64,000 bases of DNA from Symbiodinium natans (lineage: Eukaryota > Sar > Dinophyceae > Suessiales > Symbiodiniaceae): positions 127,001 to 191,000 of the forward strand of contig CAJNDS010002356.1 in assembly GCA_905221605.1 (NCBI GenBank), given 5' to 3'. The notes under the pieces were generated by a model. The model worked only from the letters and a program-made list of their open reading frames with translations. It ran no database searches and was not told the DNA's origin. Both the position numbers and the translations under genes were made by a program. Below are positions 12,770 to 24,841 of this stretch, in pieces. Every line of letters starts with the position of its first letter. Position 1 is the first letter of the stretch.

Positions 12770-12870
12770 TCCCATAATAACGGTAATAACAATACAAAAC
12801 TAACAGGAATCATAATCATATCCAGAATCATCATAATAAGAATACGAAAAAAGAAGAAGAATAATGAAAC
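12770..12870. repeat. degenerate AAT/ATC trinucleotide tract
   Basis: The same kind of imperfect AATAAT/ATCATA sequence as at 12115-12245, about 525 bp further on and in the same orientation. Confidence 0.8.
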
Positions 12871-12944
12871 TAATTTTCGTTATTTTCTTATTCAGACAAA
12901 CAGCGCTGCACCAAAGCACCAGGCCTGCGCATCAATGCGCTCAA

Positions 12945-15520
12945 AGCTCTGGCGGATGCTGGCGCTCGTCACATTCAACCAGTCCTTTGGGCAGCTTGGA
13001 GATCTTGAGGCCGACCGGAGTTAGCACAAAAGCACCACTTCGGCACTCGGCACTTGCTCCCCTTGAGCTCCGAACTGCCGACGGGGCTTCACGCAGAGAT
13101 CCTGCAGCTGCAGGCTGGATCGACATGATGGAAAAGTCCCAGATCAGCATTCATGAGAGTTGAGAGTCCATGTTGTATCCACGCTGTACCGCCGCTGGCC
13201 GCTATCTGAATCCCTGCACATCCCCACGTCTCCTGTAGTGGGTGCCCTGCTGGCGTTCACCCAGGCCAGTGCCTCGGCAGCGAAGCCTCCGACATTCCAG
13301 CTACCCGGTTCCCAGCTTCTTCAGTGGGCTTTAAGATTTCAGGTCAGCATGACAGGCATGGACATTGACAACAGCATCTGCCTTCTCTTTGCAACTTTGA
13401 CCAGAAAGCCTTCAGCTGAAGCAGCTTCGACCTTACAGCTGCGACAGCATCGGAATTGACTTGGGCGGCCCTTGCAGGCGTGGCCTTGTCAAAGCCGGTC
13501 TGGTTGAAAGGCTGTCCCGCTCCACCTTTGTCTCAAGGGAAGGGGACTCGATCATGGGACTTTTTTTCGTTTGGATCATTGAATTTCAATAGCCTTTCAA
13601 AGGCTGACGGCGCGCCTGCAAGAGCCTTGCGAGCATCATGGCAGGCGCACACGTCTCCAGCCCATCCACCTTCGCACGCGTCGTCATCTCTCTAGAACCC
13701 CTCAAAGTTGTAAACGATTGGGGTGTCACCAGCAGTCGGGGGCGCCACTTTGCTGCCAGTCAGCGCATCCTGCATTTGCAGCATCGGCACCAGGGCATCA
13801 CCAGTTCGGTGATAGTGTGCCACCTCAGTGTGTAAACCCTCTGGAGTTCTCATGTCATGGCATCTCGAGGCAGGCTGAGTTCCGTTCCAGAGCACCGAGG
13901 TTAGCCGGGCGAAGGTGCGGCATCCCGACAATCCGGGCCCCGAGCTGCAGCATTATCTCCTCACAATATCGTGGCATATCCAACTTGTCACTTGTATCAA
14001 TGCACATTACTGCGACTTGAAGAGGGCGGCATAAATGCAGGCTGCACCTGGTAGTGAAGCCTGCGGTGGCAGCCGGCTAGGAAAGCTTCTGCCCGCCTGA
14101 CGCAGGCAGACCGGCCAGCCATGCTGCTATGATCATGCATTTGACCTGAACGTATCACTTGTAGCAGAACAAAACAGCAGTCGTCAGGGGCCCTACCTGG
14201 GCTGTGGCACTTTGCGAGAGCAGCATGCGCGGACGTGACCGCTGCTCGAAGTGCTCCAAAGCGACGAGGTGCACAGCTCAGAAAGACCTCTGCTGCCACG
14301 AAGCATGGCTTGCATGGCCTGGTTCTCACTTCAACAATCGGACATGGCACCCTACAGCCAAGGCCAAGGTATGACCCAGACGTAGACCGCAGCACGTCTT
14401 GGTGATTGTGGGAGAGGGCCAACACGAGGCATCAAGTTCCTGCGAACTTGTGGCCCGGCTCTGCGTGCAGCAGCGCTTGAAGGTCAGCATGCCTGCAACC
14501 GAAAAGGAACCCGCCCATGGACTGAGACACCGTGCCTGTTATGCCTTCGCAAGATAGTGGAAGCCATAACCCATCACATTCCCGCATAAAACATCCGAGC
14601 TCGGCCTTGCCAACAAGACGACGTCCGTCCAAGCGAGCAACAGAAGTCTCGTAAAGCCCACGGGTTGCGGAGCACCGCCGTCTCACCTGCGGTCTCCGTC
14701 AAGGGATGCAAACTTCAGTTGGCTGCTCTTTCTATACTCCTCATGTGGCCATGATACAATTTCCTAAGGGGTTTACTCCACTTGCAGGTTGTGTGAGCGT
14801 GGGAGGCGACGATGGCGCAGGCCATAAAAGCTCGTAAACCACATTCGCCCCTTAAGGTCGTAAGGTTCGGTGCCAGGCGGGTGACCGGGTGTTCGGTCCC
14901 CTGGTAGTCCTGAAATCAAGCTGCCTTCAACTCACAATCCTCGACCCTCGGCTTGAAGGCTCCTTCTTAATTTCGCTAAAAAGATGGTAGGAAACACTTC
15001 GGAGCAACTCTTGCACCACATGGCATGCTGAACAGTCCCGAAGTCCCGAGTCCAGGCTATGCGCGAAGACTTCCAGCTTGAGCAGAAGCTTCCAGCAGGT
15101 TCCAGTTGGTGATCCCAATGCCTGGCCTTTGGTGCGGTGATCCCACATTTTCCTCATTTTCGAAGGCGTCCAACAGCCGATGTCGCCTCGGAACTACGGG
15201 TAAGTCGTAACCGGAAAGTTCAAGCAGCTGCCCTGAGGCTGCATCCTCGGAAGCCGTACCGCTGTCCTGCAAAGACAGGCCGCACAAGGATAAGATGAGA
15301 TGAGGATGAGATAAACCGATGCATACCCCCATCATGCCCCTGGCCTCTCTGCAAAGAAACATTCCTGGCACTGTCGCTCTGGATGCTCTCTGCATGAACA
15401 GCCAAACTTGTGGGCAACCTCGAGGCTGAGTTCCGCTTCTTGCGACAAGGTCTCAAATATTGCGCATCTTTGCGAAGCAGCCCAGCGGTCGGCAGCGTGC
15501 CACTGCTGAATTCAGCCATC
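12945..15520 (-). CDS. exon cluster of an unrecognised minus-strand gene
   Basis: A candidate start is the ATG at 15519 (MAEFSSGTLPTAGLLRKDAQ), followed by DSGTASEDAASGQLLELSGY and RHRLLDAFENEENVG (about 15267-15130). Further exons are about 14686-14440 (RLVGKAELGCFMRECDGLWL), about 14330-14200 and 14155-14010 (VIRSGQMHDHSSMAGRSACV), about 13995-13905 (CIDTSDKLDMPRYCEEIMLQ then LGARIVGMPHLRPANLG), about 13850-13700 (EGLHTEVAHYHRTGDALVPM), about 13690-13610 (MTTRAKVDGLETCAPAMMLA) and about 13460-13370. These look like a soluble cytosolic protein. I do not recognise the family and cannot prove all exons are one gene. Confidence 0.45.
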
Positions 15521-15529
15521 CAAGCGCCC

Positions 15530-16140
15530 TCGAGTCAGAGGGAGTTAGAGGGAGGGGGAGAGAATCGAGTATGAGGAGCCCTCAACGCCACCTGCACCCC
15601 GGCGCCCCCGGCGCTCCCGGCGCTCGCGGCTGGACCCCCGCATGGCTCCGCACGACGCCCAAAGGGGTCTTAAGGGCCGAGCGAGATCTGTCTGCACATA
15701 ACTGCACGGTACTCCTACACTCTGCTTACTCCTCTTGTACACGGCTCCACCTCGCTAAAGACAACACATATGTGTTGCTTTTAGTAGAGGACTGAAGGTC
15801 CGAGGCTTTGGGGTTCGCAGCGGTACGCGTAGCTGTCCCGTCGGCAAGCTTCAGTATACAACTTACAAGAACAGTTGTTTCTAGGACTCTTCGAAGGAAC
15901 TAAGGATGACGGCATGAAACTCACTGCGCTACTTGCAGTTCTCGGCCATGTCTATGCTCATTGATGCCAGTCATGGATGGACAGCATTGCACAGCAGATC
16001 CCATGAGCTCCCATCTCGAGGCAGTTCGCCAGGATCTGGATCATCACGGCACCATCGGCCCAGGCCTTGCGGTAAACTCTCTCGGCACTCTTTCAAGCCT
16101 GGAGCGGTGCTCCAGTCGTTTCAAGTCTCTCATCCTCACT
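15530..16140. other. putative intergenic region upstream of the 15.5 kb gene start
   Basis: No strong exon-like reading on either strand. Because the gene to the left is transcribed leftwards from about 15519, this interval would hold its 5' flank. I see no obvious TATA-like or TTTT-box element I would stake a call on. Confidence 0.3.
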
Positions 16141-16149
16141 ACAACGCAC

Positions 16150-17350
16150 TAGATTGATCGCTACAGCCCTGTTACGGTACATCTTACAGCCGATCCAATG
16201 GCTCCAATCAGAAAACGTGCCTGGCTGTTGTCCTCCCCGGAGCACATGCTCTGAAGGTACAGCCCACAAAGCTGAAACCTCGGAAGCGAGACACCCTGAG
16301 ATTCAGATGTTGCTATCGTTTGTTCCCAGATGGTCTGGGCATGTCTGGGCACCCCACGTGCCTTGCAAAATCCTCCGTGGCAGCTGCTGGAGCAGTGCCG
16401 CCAGGCCTGCGCCCAAGCTGACGTGTGCCTGCAGCTGCAAAACAGGCGAGCAGCAAGTGAGCAACCAGAGAGCAGCAAGCCAGCAACAAGTGGGAAGCAA
16501 GCGTGCAGCACGTGAGCACCAGTCGCGGACGCGAGAGCAGTGAGCCTCCTGACGGGAACTGCCGGGTGACGCAGGCGCCGCCTGAGACTTCATGTCGGGT
16601 CTACACGAGGTGACATGAATATCATTGAATATCATGAATGCACGATTTGACTGAGCTGCCCGGCGGCCTTCGCACCCCACGCAGTGGTTCGCTTCTGGGA
16701 CTGGGACTGCGACAATGGCGCCACAAGCATGTCATGATACGAGTTTCGCATGATAGGGCTTTTTCACCATGCAGACCATGTCATGCAGATGCCTACTGAC
16801 CTAGGATACCGGGTAGAAGCAGCTTCTGAAGGCCCGGCCTTGCGGCTCATGGAAGCAACAGGTGGTGCAGAGGTGGTATACTGCACAAGAGCCAGGGCTA
16901 TCATCAAGTCCATCTCGGAGGGTGCAGAGCCTCCACAGCAGGATGCAAGCATCCGTAGCATCCATGCGCTCATCCTCTAAGATCTCTCGAAGACTTGCCT
17001 GGCCTTCAGGCACCACTTGCATGAGCTGGCGGATGGGATCAGCAAAGCCCGGCCTGAGATACTCATAAACTCCTAGAAAGTGCTCTCTTCGAGCCGCACA
17101 TATCCCTCAGATCCATACATCTCGCAGGATGAGCTCAGGCACTTGGCATGACACCGGGAACCCTGCAACTCCCCCATTCGCGCCAGCTTCCTTCGGAAGC
17201 GGAGCTGCGTTTCCTGTGCCGATCTTCTCAGCTCAGCATAGCTCAACTACTGGAGATACTGTACACAAGCATGTGCAGGTATGTGCGAATCATAGTACGA
17301 AGCCGACTTCCGACGTTCACGACGCTCGTCGTCGCTTCTTCAGGCAGCTC
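16150..17350 (-). CDS. exon cluster of an unrecognised minus-strand gene
   Basis: The clearest exon starts at 17072 after a TCTAG acceptor. It reads VYEYLRPGFADPIRQLMQVV, then EGQASLREILEDERMDATDA and CILLWRLCTLRDGLDD (to about 16905), a soluble helical segment. A short basic exon, ETQLRFRRKLARMGELQ (about 17213-17163), lies upstream after a CAG acceptor. Hydrophobic and Cys-rich open frames at 16510-16160 may or may not be coding. The family is not recognised. Confidence 0.4.
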
Positions 17351-17458
17351 TGCAAAACTCAGTTCAAAAGGTTTCGGGGTGTTGTCAACATCTACTTGTG
17401 CGTTGGGTGCGAGGACGGGTCGCCTCTGGCTAAGAACAAATTAAAGCATTAAACAAGA

Positions 17459-17474
17459 AACACACACACACACA

Positions 17475-17552
<78 letters not shown>
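17459..17552. repeat. (CA)n microsatellite followed by GC-only segment
   Basis: About 90 bp of CA repeats with single CCC or CGCG interruptions, followed at 17574-17622 by alternating CG/GCGC-rich sequence. Long Cys/Val open frames across it are artefacts of the repeat. Confidence 0.95.
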
Positions 17553-17555
<3 letters not shown>

Positions 17556-18239
17556 GCATGCACCCCATACCCCCGGCGCCGCGCGCGAGCGAGCGCGCGG
17601 GAGCGCGCCGCGCGCTCGCGCGCATCCCTCTCGGGCCTCTGGAGAAGACGCCTTGCTGTCGCCCACGAAGTCCCAGAGACTTGGCAGCTGGCCATCCTGC
17701 GCCTGCCACGCAGCGACAAGGCAACGAGACGACGAGCGCAGCGATGAATGGCTTTCAATTGAAGTTTCCAGAAGCTCGCCACATTGGTCACTATTCATAA
17801 CATATCATTAGCATACTATACTGCGATTGTGTCAAGATTTTCTTGCTCTGTGCGATGAGGGTGGCACACGTCGCACTGCAACTGTTAGCTTCAAGCACCG
17901 GCTCGGGCCGAAGAGATGATAAGGATTCTTTCAGAAGGGGAACCGCTTCTTCAAGCAGTGACCGGTGACCATTCTGCATGGCCCCAATGCATCCAAGCCA
18001 GTCGCTCACCCTCAGTGAGATGCTTAGAGAGATGAAGATACACACAGATGCGCCAGCCGCTGGCATGGCGGGACTCTCTGGCCACTCTGGCACGTTGCGA
18101 TGGTTGATGTGGACAACCAAACCTCTACGTCATAAAACTTCTTACACGTGCAGCTAGTCATTTTCTGCCAGCAGAGACCCCAAACAGCGGGAGCCCAAAA
18201 GTGATGACAGCTTCGCATTTCGCGAGCCTCGACGTTCAA

Positions 18240-19023
18240 AAGCGACGACATGCGACGACAATTTGCCTAGGCGAGAGAGCGCCCTTAATCCCAAGGGCGG
18301 CCAGGCCTCGAGAAAACCCACGGTCCGCAGCGCAAGTGCGCGCCGCCGACGCGCTCCCCGCGCGCATCGACCTAGCACCTCTTACCCTGGTGTTGGCGCG
18401 CTGTTTGGGGCGAAGGGTACAAGCAGCGACCCCGGAACTGCCGGAAGCTTTTGAAGGCGACGTGCAAGATCCAATGCAGTGTTTCAAGTCTGTGACAATG
18501 ATACAGTGCTCACTGGGGCAGCATGGAGCAGCTATGGCAACTACAGCATCTGGTGTTAGCAGCAGGTTGTAGCTAAATCGATCTGCGTGAAAACGAGAAC
18601 GTATACTGAAAAGGCATGAGAGAGCTGGCAGCAAAAATCGAAAGATGCCGCCTCCGACATCTCCGTGTCTTCCAGAACTTCGAACAGCACCTCGGAGCCA
18701 GGGGCGATGCATTCCATGCAAGAGCTTCGGTTGAGCTCCCAAGCTGTTGATGCCGTTCTGGCATCGGAATAGCTGCCTAGCTGCCCTGTCTGTAGCATAG
18801 ATTTGCAGCGCTTTAAAGCTTGCTTGCTGTGCTCTGAGGTGTTCTGAGCGCCCAGCGCTCCCATCCAGGACAGCTGCAGACTCGCTGACGAGAGAGGCAT
18901 CCAAGCTGCTGTGTAGCCTTCGCCAGCCCAGGAAATCCCAGAAAGGCAGACATGCCGCAGAAAGTCGCAAGGAACCTGGCTGCCGAAACCCACACTTCCC
19001 GAACCCAGAAATTCACTAAGCAA
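18240..19023 (-). CDS. possible coding exon(s), unrecognised
   Basis: One minus-strand frame stays open for about 155 codons (19023-18556). It gives a non-repetitive peptide including ALGAQNTSEHSKQALKRCKS and CIAPGSEVLFEVLEDTEMSE. A second frame is open across 18590-18240 with VAIAAPCCPSEHCIIVTDLK. They lie downstream (left) of the strumpellin exons on the same strand and could be a separate gene. I recognise no domain. Confidence 0.3.
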
Positions 19024-20186
19024 AGGCAGCCTGAGCTACAAGGTACATCAAGCAGTCAGAGCTCCAGCTCTTCGACTCTCGTGGCATGGCCCCTATCGTC
19101 GTGTCATCTGCGGCCTCGCTAGTACAAAAGCCCCAGCTGCTGCTAGGGTCGCAAAAAGGGTGACTTCGGTTTAAGCAGGGGCGGTTCTGCAGTCAAGCCC
19201 TTTTGGACAGCTCAACCCCGAGATGAATCTAAATTTCCATTCAAATATTTCAGTTTTTGCTGTCATGTCTATTTACGGCTTACCTTCGGAGAATGGAGTG
19301 TCCGCTCGAGAGTCCCGACAAGAATTCCGGAAGCGCCACACCGTGTCCCCATCAAAGGAAACTATTTCAGACCTGTCTTCCTGTTGATGAAAGTTTACTC
19401 GGGGCTGTCTCACTGTGTTGGGGGATGTGGGCCAAGCTGCAGTCTTCGGCCGGGTGCTCGATCAAAGGTCACACTGTTTGCAACGCACGTGTGGGTGCCC
19501 ATTTGCGCTGTGGCCTTTGACCACCGAGCTTGCCTTCACGCGTTGAGGAACAAGAACGCTCTGAAGGGCGACATGTGAACTCAGGCTTTGAGCACGAGCA
19601 GCAGCTGGAGGATTTGATTAGGATTTGACAGTCCCACGGTGTTGGCTGTGTTGGCTGGCGGTGGTCGGCCTGTGAATACTGAAGACTAAGGAAGCCGTCG
19701 TCAAAGTCCCAAGTCCTGGCTGTGTCCCTCCGCAGTGTTGTGCGAAGCGCATCTCCTTGTAACATCCAAGGCTATCCAAATGCATTCTTCAAGCCCTCAA
19801 GCCTTGACCGCAAAAAGTTTGGGAACGTTCACTTCCAGTCATGCCCACACCCGCACTCCTGCTGTGGTGCGGCTGCGGGGTGTTAGGAGTGAGGGAAAGC
19901 CGTTGGGGTTTCAGGTTTCAGGCTGGGGCGCGCTAGCATTGAACGTGCCCAGACACGAGGCCTTGGATTTTGAAAGCCTTGAAAGCGTGGTAGCTCCGTT
20001 TGCCGGACTTCTGGGACAGCGTTGGAAGACTTGAGGAAGCATTCGTGGGTTGGGAGCGCAACAGATCATTGGGACTGTCTGCTGAAGTCAGCATCTCAGA
20101 TTCCCTTCTGTTCACCAGCCTTTGCCCTTAGAGCAGCCTGCCATGTTGTTTGTAATCTCCGCCATGGCCAACTGACTCTTGAGGAC

Positions 20187-23100
20187 CAAAGGCTCCGGAG
20201 CTCCAGAGTTAGGGGAACCAAAACTTCCCCGCCGCGCCTGAGCTGCGCTGCCAGGCGCCGCCGCACGAGCACCGCTTGCCCGACGCTCGCCAAGGCCGCC
20301 CCCAGAGGACCGACCTCCACACGGCCCAACTGAGAGTAAAATACAGATTTGTAGATGTGGTTCCCGCTGCTTGTTTGATTCTCCTTCAGTAGGCTGTACT
20401 AAGTGATCTGGCATCTAGGTCCCCCGGGTCAGGTCGACACTTCCGAGCCTGGCTGGAAAGCAGGCCTGCAGAGGTCCGCAACACCTGCAAAGAAGAGGCA
20501 GCGCCGTGTCAGTGCCACAAAAGAACTGCAACCTGCTGCAAACGTATATGCAGAAGTGCCTGCACAAAACCTGCTAAGAGTACCGAACAACGGGCGCTGG
20601 AGCTGAGTAGAGTTCGTCGCTCAGATCTACAAAGCCTGCTTTGAAAGCTCCCGGAGAACGAGCCTCTGCGGCAGACCTTGTCTTCGTTTGGAGGGACGAC
20701 TTTGCCTTGACGGAGTCAAACTCAACTTTCTTTAATACTAATAATAAGAAGAAGAATACTAATACTACTACTAATCATAACATCAAAATTAGTATTAAGA
20801 TTAAGAATAACAATAATATTAATAATGCTATTGTGTATTATTGTGGGAATCACTGCCTTGCGCTTCGGGGCCTTGGCAGCTAGCTGCTGAACCTCTGCAT
20901 CTGCCAGCAGCACTGCGCAGCCCGAAACGGCCTCTGCCAGAAGCAAGGCGTGTTGACATCTTTCGTGGCCACATATTCTTGCAAGATCCAATTCCCGATA
21001 TGAAGTCAAAAGCCCAGCTTACTGCCACAATCTGTCTCGGGTCATGATTCAATCGGGGCGGGTTTCTCTTCATTCTTTATGCTTGAGATCTCCCGCACAC
21101 CGCAACCCTGGCACCTTCAAGAAAGGCAGGGTCTGTTTATTTACAGAGCTTGGGCATTCGCGGGGAAGGTTGCATGAAGTGAAGCGCATTCACATTATTG
21201 CGCGCTTGCACGAGCAAGAACTGCCTTTCTACTTGGCCTCACAAATCGAAACCTCAATAGCCAACAGCTCACCCCACGCCTTTCGCACCCGACCGGCAGC
21301 CCGTAAGGCCAACCTTTGTCTGAAAGACAAACATGGCAACCGGGTTGACGCCAACGAAGATGCAGGTACAAAAGGAGCAGCTACTGTGAGCTCTTCACGC
21401 TACTGGCTGCTGCATGTTGATGTTATTTGTGGCATCGCACACGCTGCAGCTGGGGTCCCCCGACATCCGAGAAATGGCCGCTACGCCAGGGGCCCCGGTA
21501 GCCTCCATGAGCAGCTCCAGAAGCAAGCTGTCCAGCATTGCAGCACCTGGTCTTGCTGTGAGTTGAGTCAGTTCATAAACGCTCCTGGTATCTCGTTCGT
21601 GATCATCCGTGGCTTGTTGACTGTCAGCAATCTGTACAGTATGAACTGTAACGAAATGCGGAGTTTTACTGAACCCTGCACTGGTGCACCTGTTTGAAGG
21701 CTCCGCCAGTCGTGATGGAAACCCCCCATTGTAGATTTGGGATCCGTGAGTTCCAGAAGCATGGACAGCATGCGGCTGATGAACGACCCACCCAGTGACC
21801 CGTTGGAAATATCGGGAAACTTGATGGGAACGCTGGGGTCGTGGTGCGGCGAGGACTCCGCTGGCGCAGGCCGGCGTCTCAGGAGGAGATGCTGCTCCAT
21901 GTGGAGGAGGTACCGCACAACACGTCCGAACTCCTGCCGCCAGAGCTGCTGCGCACTCACGCCCAAGTAGTCTTGAACGTGCTCGAAGGACCGGCGCAGT
22001 TTAAAGGCCTGCGCGGCCACCTGTTGCAGCTGGCCTTCGGCGTCCTCGCGGCCAGAGCTTCCGCAGGGCCAGGACAGGCTCGCAAGCAAGGACTCGATGC
22101 GCCGCGCCAACTCTCTCCGAAGGCCGTCGAGCAAAACCTCACGGGGTTCCACCAGCACTGCCCCAAGGAGCGCCACGTCCGTCTCGCGGATGCCACGCAT
22201 CAGCAAGGCGATGCGCTGCGTGAGTATTCCGACCTCATGACTCGCCTTTTCGCACTTCTGTGCATAGCTTTGAAGCTCCACCAAGCTTATCCTAGAGGGC
22301 AAGCTTTTCGGCAACTGCGCGGACTCCAAGGTAGATAGTTGGCCCAGCAGATGGAAGATCAGGCGCGGGATCTCCTGCAAGACGGACCGCATGAACTCTA
22401 CGAGCCTGGCCGAGTAATACCCGGAAACGAGGGATGCATGAGAGGAGTTGCCGGCCTGCTTGATGCGACGAAGCGGCGTTTCCAGGATCGATGCAAGCTT
22501 CAGGAACAAGGCTCGCAGCCCTTTAACGCTGTCTGGCGATGCGGCTAGCAGGTTGCCCATGGCTTCCTTGTAGGTTCCCAAGGCACGCCAGGCGTATGAC
22601 AGGTCTGCAACTGTCTCGATCGTTTCGAGGACATCTGAACTAAGGTTAGCCGTGCGCAGCATCCTCTGCAAAAGCTGACGCGCATCGCTGAGGAAGTGGA
22701 GGATTTGAGGCTGTTGGCTGACCTCATGGAAAAGTGCAACCTCCTCCAAAGCTTTGTTGATCTGGGCTACCTTCCTCCCCAGTGCAAGGAGGTCCTCTTG
22801 GGACTGGAAGCTGAGATCCTCGATACGCTGCTGCAGCGCACGGAAGAAATCTTCCAGCTCGGCATTGCGAACGTTCCGGCGCAAGGCGTGCTGCCCAGAG
22901 AAGTACACGGCTAAATCGTCCATGGCCTGAGCAGCCTCGTCCTTAAGACGACTCCAATCTGCATCACGGCGGGCTACCAGAGGAACCAAGATGGCTTTGA
23001 TCTTGTCCTCCAGCAGTGCTGTGTCAACCAATGTGCCCAGCAGCTGCTCCTTCATCTTGGCACTGCTGTTGCAAACCACCTGTAACTTCGAGTCCATGGT

Positions 23101-24237
23101 TGTGGGTTGCAGGAGAAGCCAACGGATGCTGGTGTTGGCCTCGCGGAGCGCATTGACCAACTGTGAAGCCTTATTAGATACGTAGTCCTCCGTCAAAACA
23201 CCCTCCACCAAGTACTCCTCAAGCTTTGACCGTGTCTTGGACAGGCGGTCTAGGTGCTGCTCTTGAAGCTGACGCACTGTTCCGGCAGTGATCGCGTTGC
23301 TAAGCGCCTGACGTGCGGCCGGATATGGTGCCCACATGAGCAGCAGATCTGCTGTGTACCCCAGCGCATATGCGACAACCCAAACATCGCCGAAATGCCG
23401 GTCCACAATCTCCCGCATAGCAATGCCATCGGACTCGAGCGTCTTGACCTGGAAAAACAATACAACGTACAACATCCCAGCTTGAGCAGAAAGCCCGTGC
23501 GACCTGTGCTCCGGTAAGGGATAGTGCCGCGAGGCCTCGTAGACATCCCCGGTCTGCAGCTTGCCAAGCAGCAGCCGAATTGCGTCCTGGTTGAGGGGGA
23601 AGCGTGCGAAGTAGCTCTCAGGATATCCGGGCCGCCTGCTTGCCAAGTCCGTGTCTGCTGGACGCGCGGTGGACTTGAAGAGTCGACAGACGTCTGCAAA
23701 GTCATCCGACTCACGGCTTGTACCCGCCGTACAACGATAGAACAGAACAAGCGCTCGCTCACGACAAGGGCCTGAAATTCGCTCATCTACGATGAGGAGC
23801 ATGGTGCCCAACAGTGCAACTGCTTCTGGAAGCAAGCAAAGGCCATCTGCATCACGGAGGATGCTCTCATGACTCTGGCCTACGAACACACCAGCATCAA
23901 TGTCTTCCAGCAGCTTGGCGAGGTCAGCAAAATATTTTCGTATGGCTGAGAGAACTCGGAACAGACGATCTGCAGGGTCCGCGTTGAGTTCGCGGCTTTC
24001 CTCATCTAGTTCAATTAACTCCGGAGTGCCAGCTACCTTCTCAACTCCCCCTTCGCGACGGAAAACAGCAAAGTCTGGCAGCACAGGTGAGAGACGCTTT
24101 GCCAACTCGCCTTCGCCACGTATGGCTGCAGGCAGGGTCTCGGCACATCTCTGCAGCTCTGCGACGACCGCATGCCCACGGCTCAGCAGCCGCAAGAGGG
24201 CTAAGCCACAGTCCGTTTCCACCAGGCTAACGGCCAT
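20187..24237 (-). CDS. WASHC5: strumpellin, WASH complex subunit 5 (3' end incomplete)
   Basis: Strumpellin is the large helical scaffold of the WASH complex, which activates Arp2/3 to build actin on endosomes. The first exon, 24237-21690, is about 849 codons. I chose the ATG at 24237 because MAVSLVETDCGLALLRLLS aligns with the family N terminus, although the frame stays open upstream. Family-like stretches include PESYFARFPLN, YPLPEHRS with QAGMLYVVLFF, MREIVDRHFGDVWV, FLKLASILETPLRRIKQ and RRSFEHVQDYLG. A 134 bp GT-AG phase-1 intron leads to exon 2 at 21555 (AAMLDSLLLELLME). Exon 3 is 21319-21233 (RVRKAWGELLAIEV, matching the family QKIWxxYLExI region). Exon 4 is about 21017-20870 and exon 5 about 20329-20187; both are weaker. 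The last ~150 family residues were not found. The start and first exon are firm; the 3' part is tentative. Confidence 0.85.
20728..20845. repeat. degenerate AAT/ATT tract within a strumpellin intron
   Basis: Imperfect TAATAA/ATTAAG words over about 115 bp, between tentative exons 4 and 5 of the strumpellin gene. Same style as the tracts at 12115 and 12770. Confidence 0.8.
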
Positions 24238-24841
24238 GAAGTTCTCCCACTGGCATCTTTCATATGTGAATCTGTACAGCTCAGAATCTGCTACATACAC
24301 AAGCAGGTTAACTTTCTGATACGCATTCTTTCTGATAAGTTCGGCTCTGCCATGTTTAGACAGCATCCTGGAAGGTAAAACTCTGCCCAGAGGTAGGCTA
24401 ATCGCGCTCTAAAGTCTCCTAAATTCTGCTAAGCAATGTTGGGAAGAACACCGCATCTTGGAGTTGCAGAGTTGCTATTTTCGACAGTGTCGGTTCCAAA
24501 GCATGGAAGGTTGAGCGCACGCTTTTCGACGTTCGCCTTTGGCGACTTTGCGCTAATTAGAAAGCCTGTACAACGCTCCGGACACGTGGCAGAGCTGAGC
24601 ACAGAAGCAGCACTGCTGCCAGCAGTCAATCCGTACGCCGAATCTGGGACATCACTGAGGCCTCGTCCCTGCTCTACATCGCCCGGGGCTCCTCTGCCAG
24701 CAGTCCGGAGTCACGGACCTCACAGGCCGGTGCTCACACAAAGCGATTTGGCGACTCAAGGGTGCATAGCACAAGGAAGCAAAGTGAAACAGAGCAACAC
24801 ACGGCAACACGCAGCAACACACAGCATGTCGATGTGTTCAT

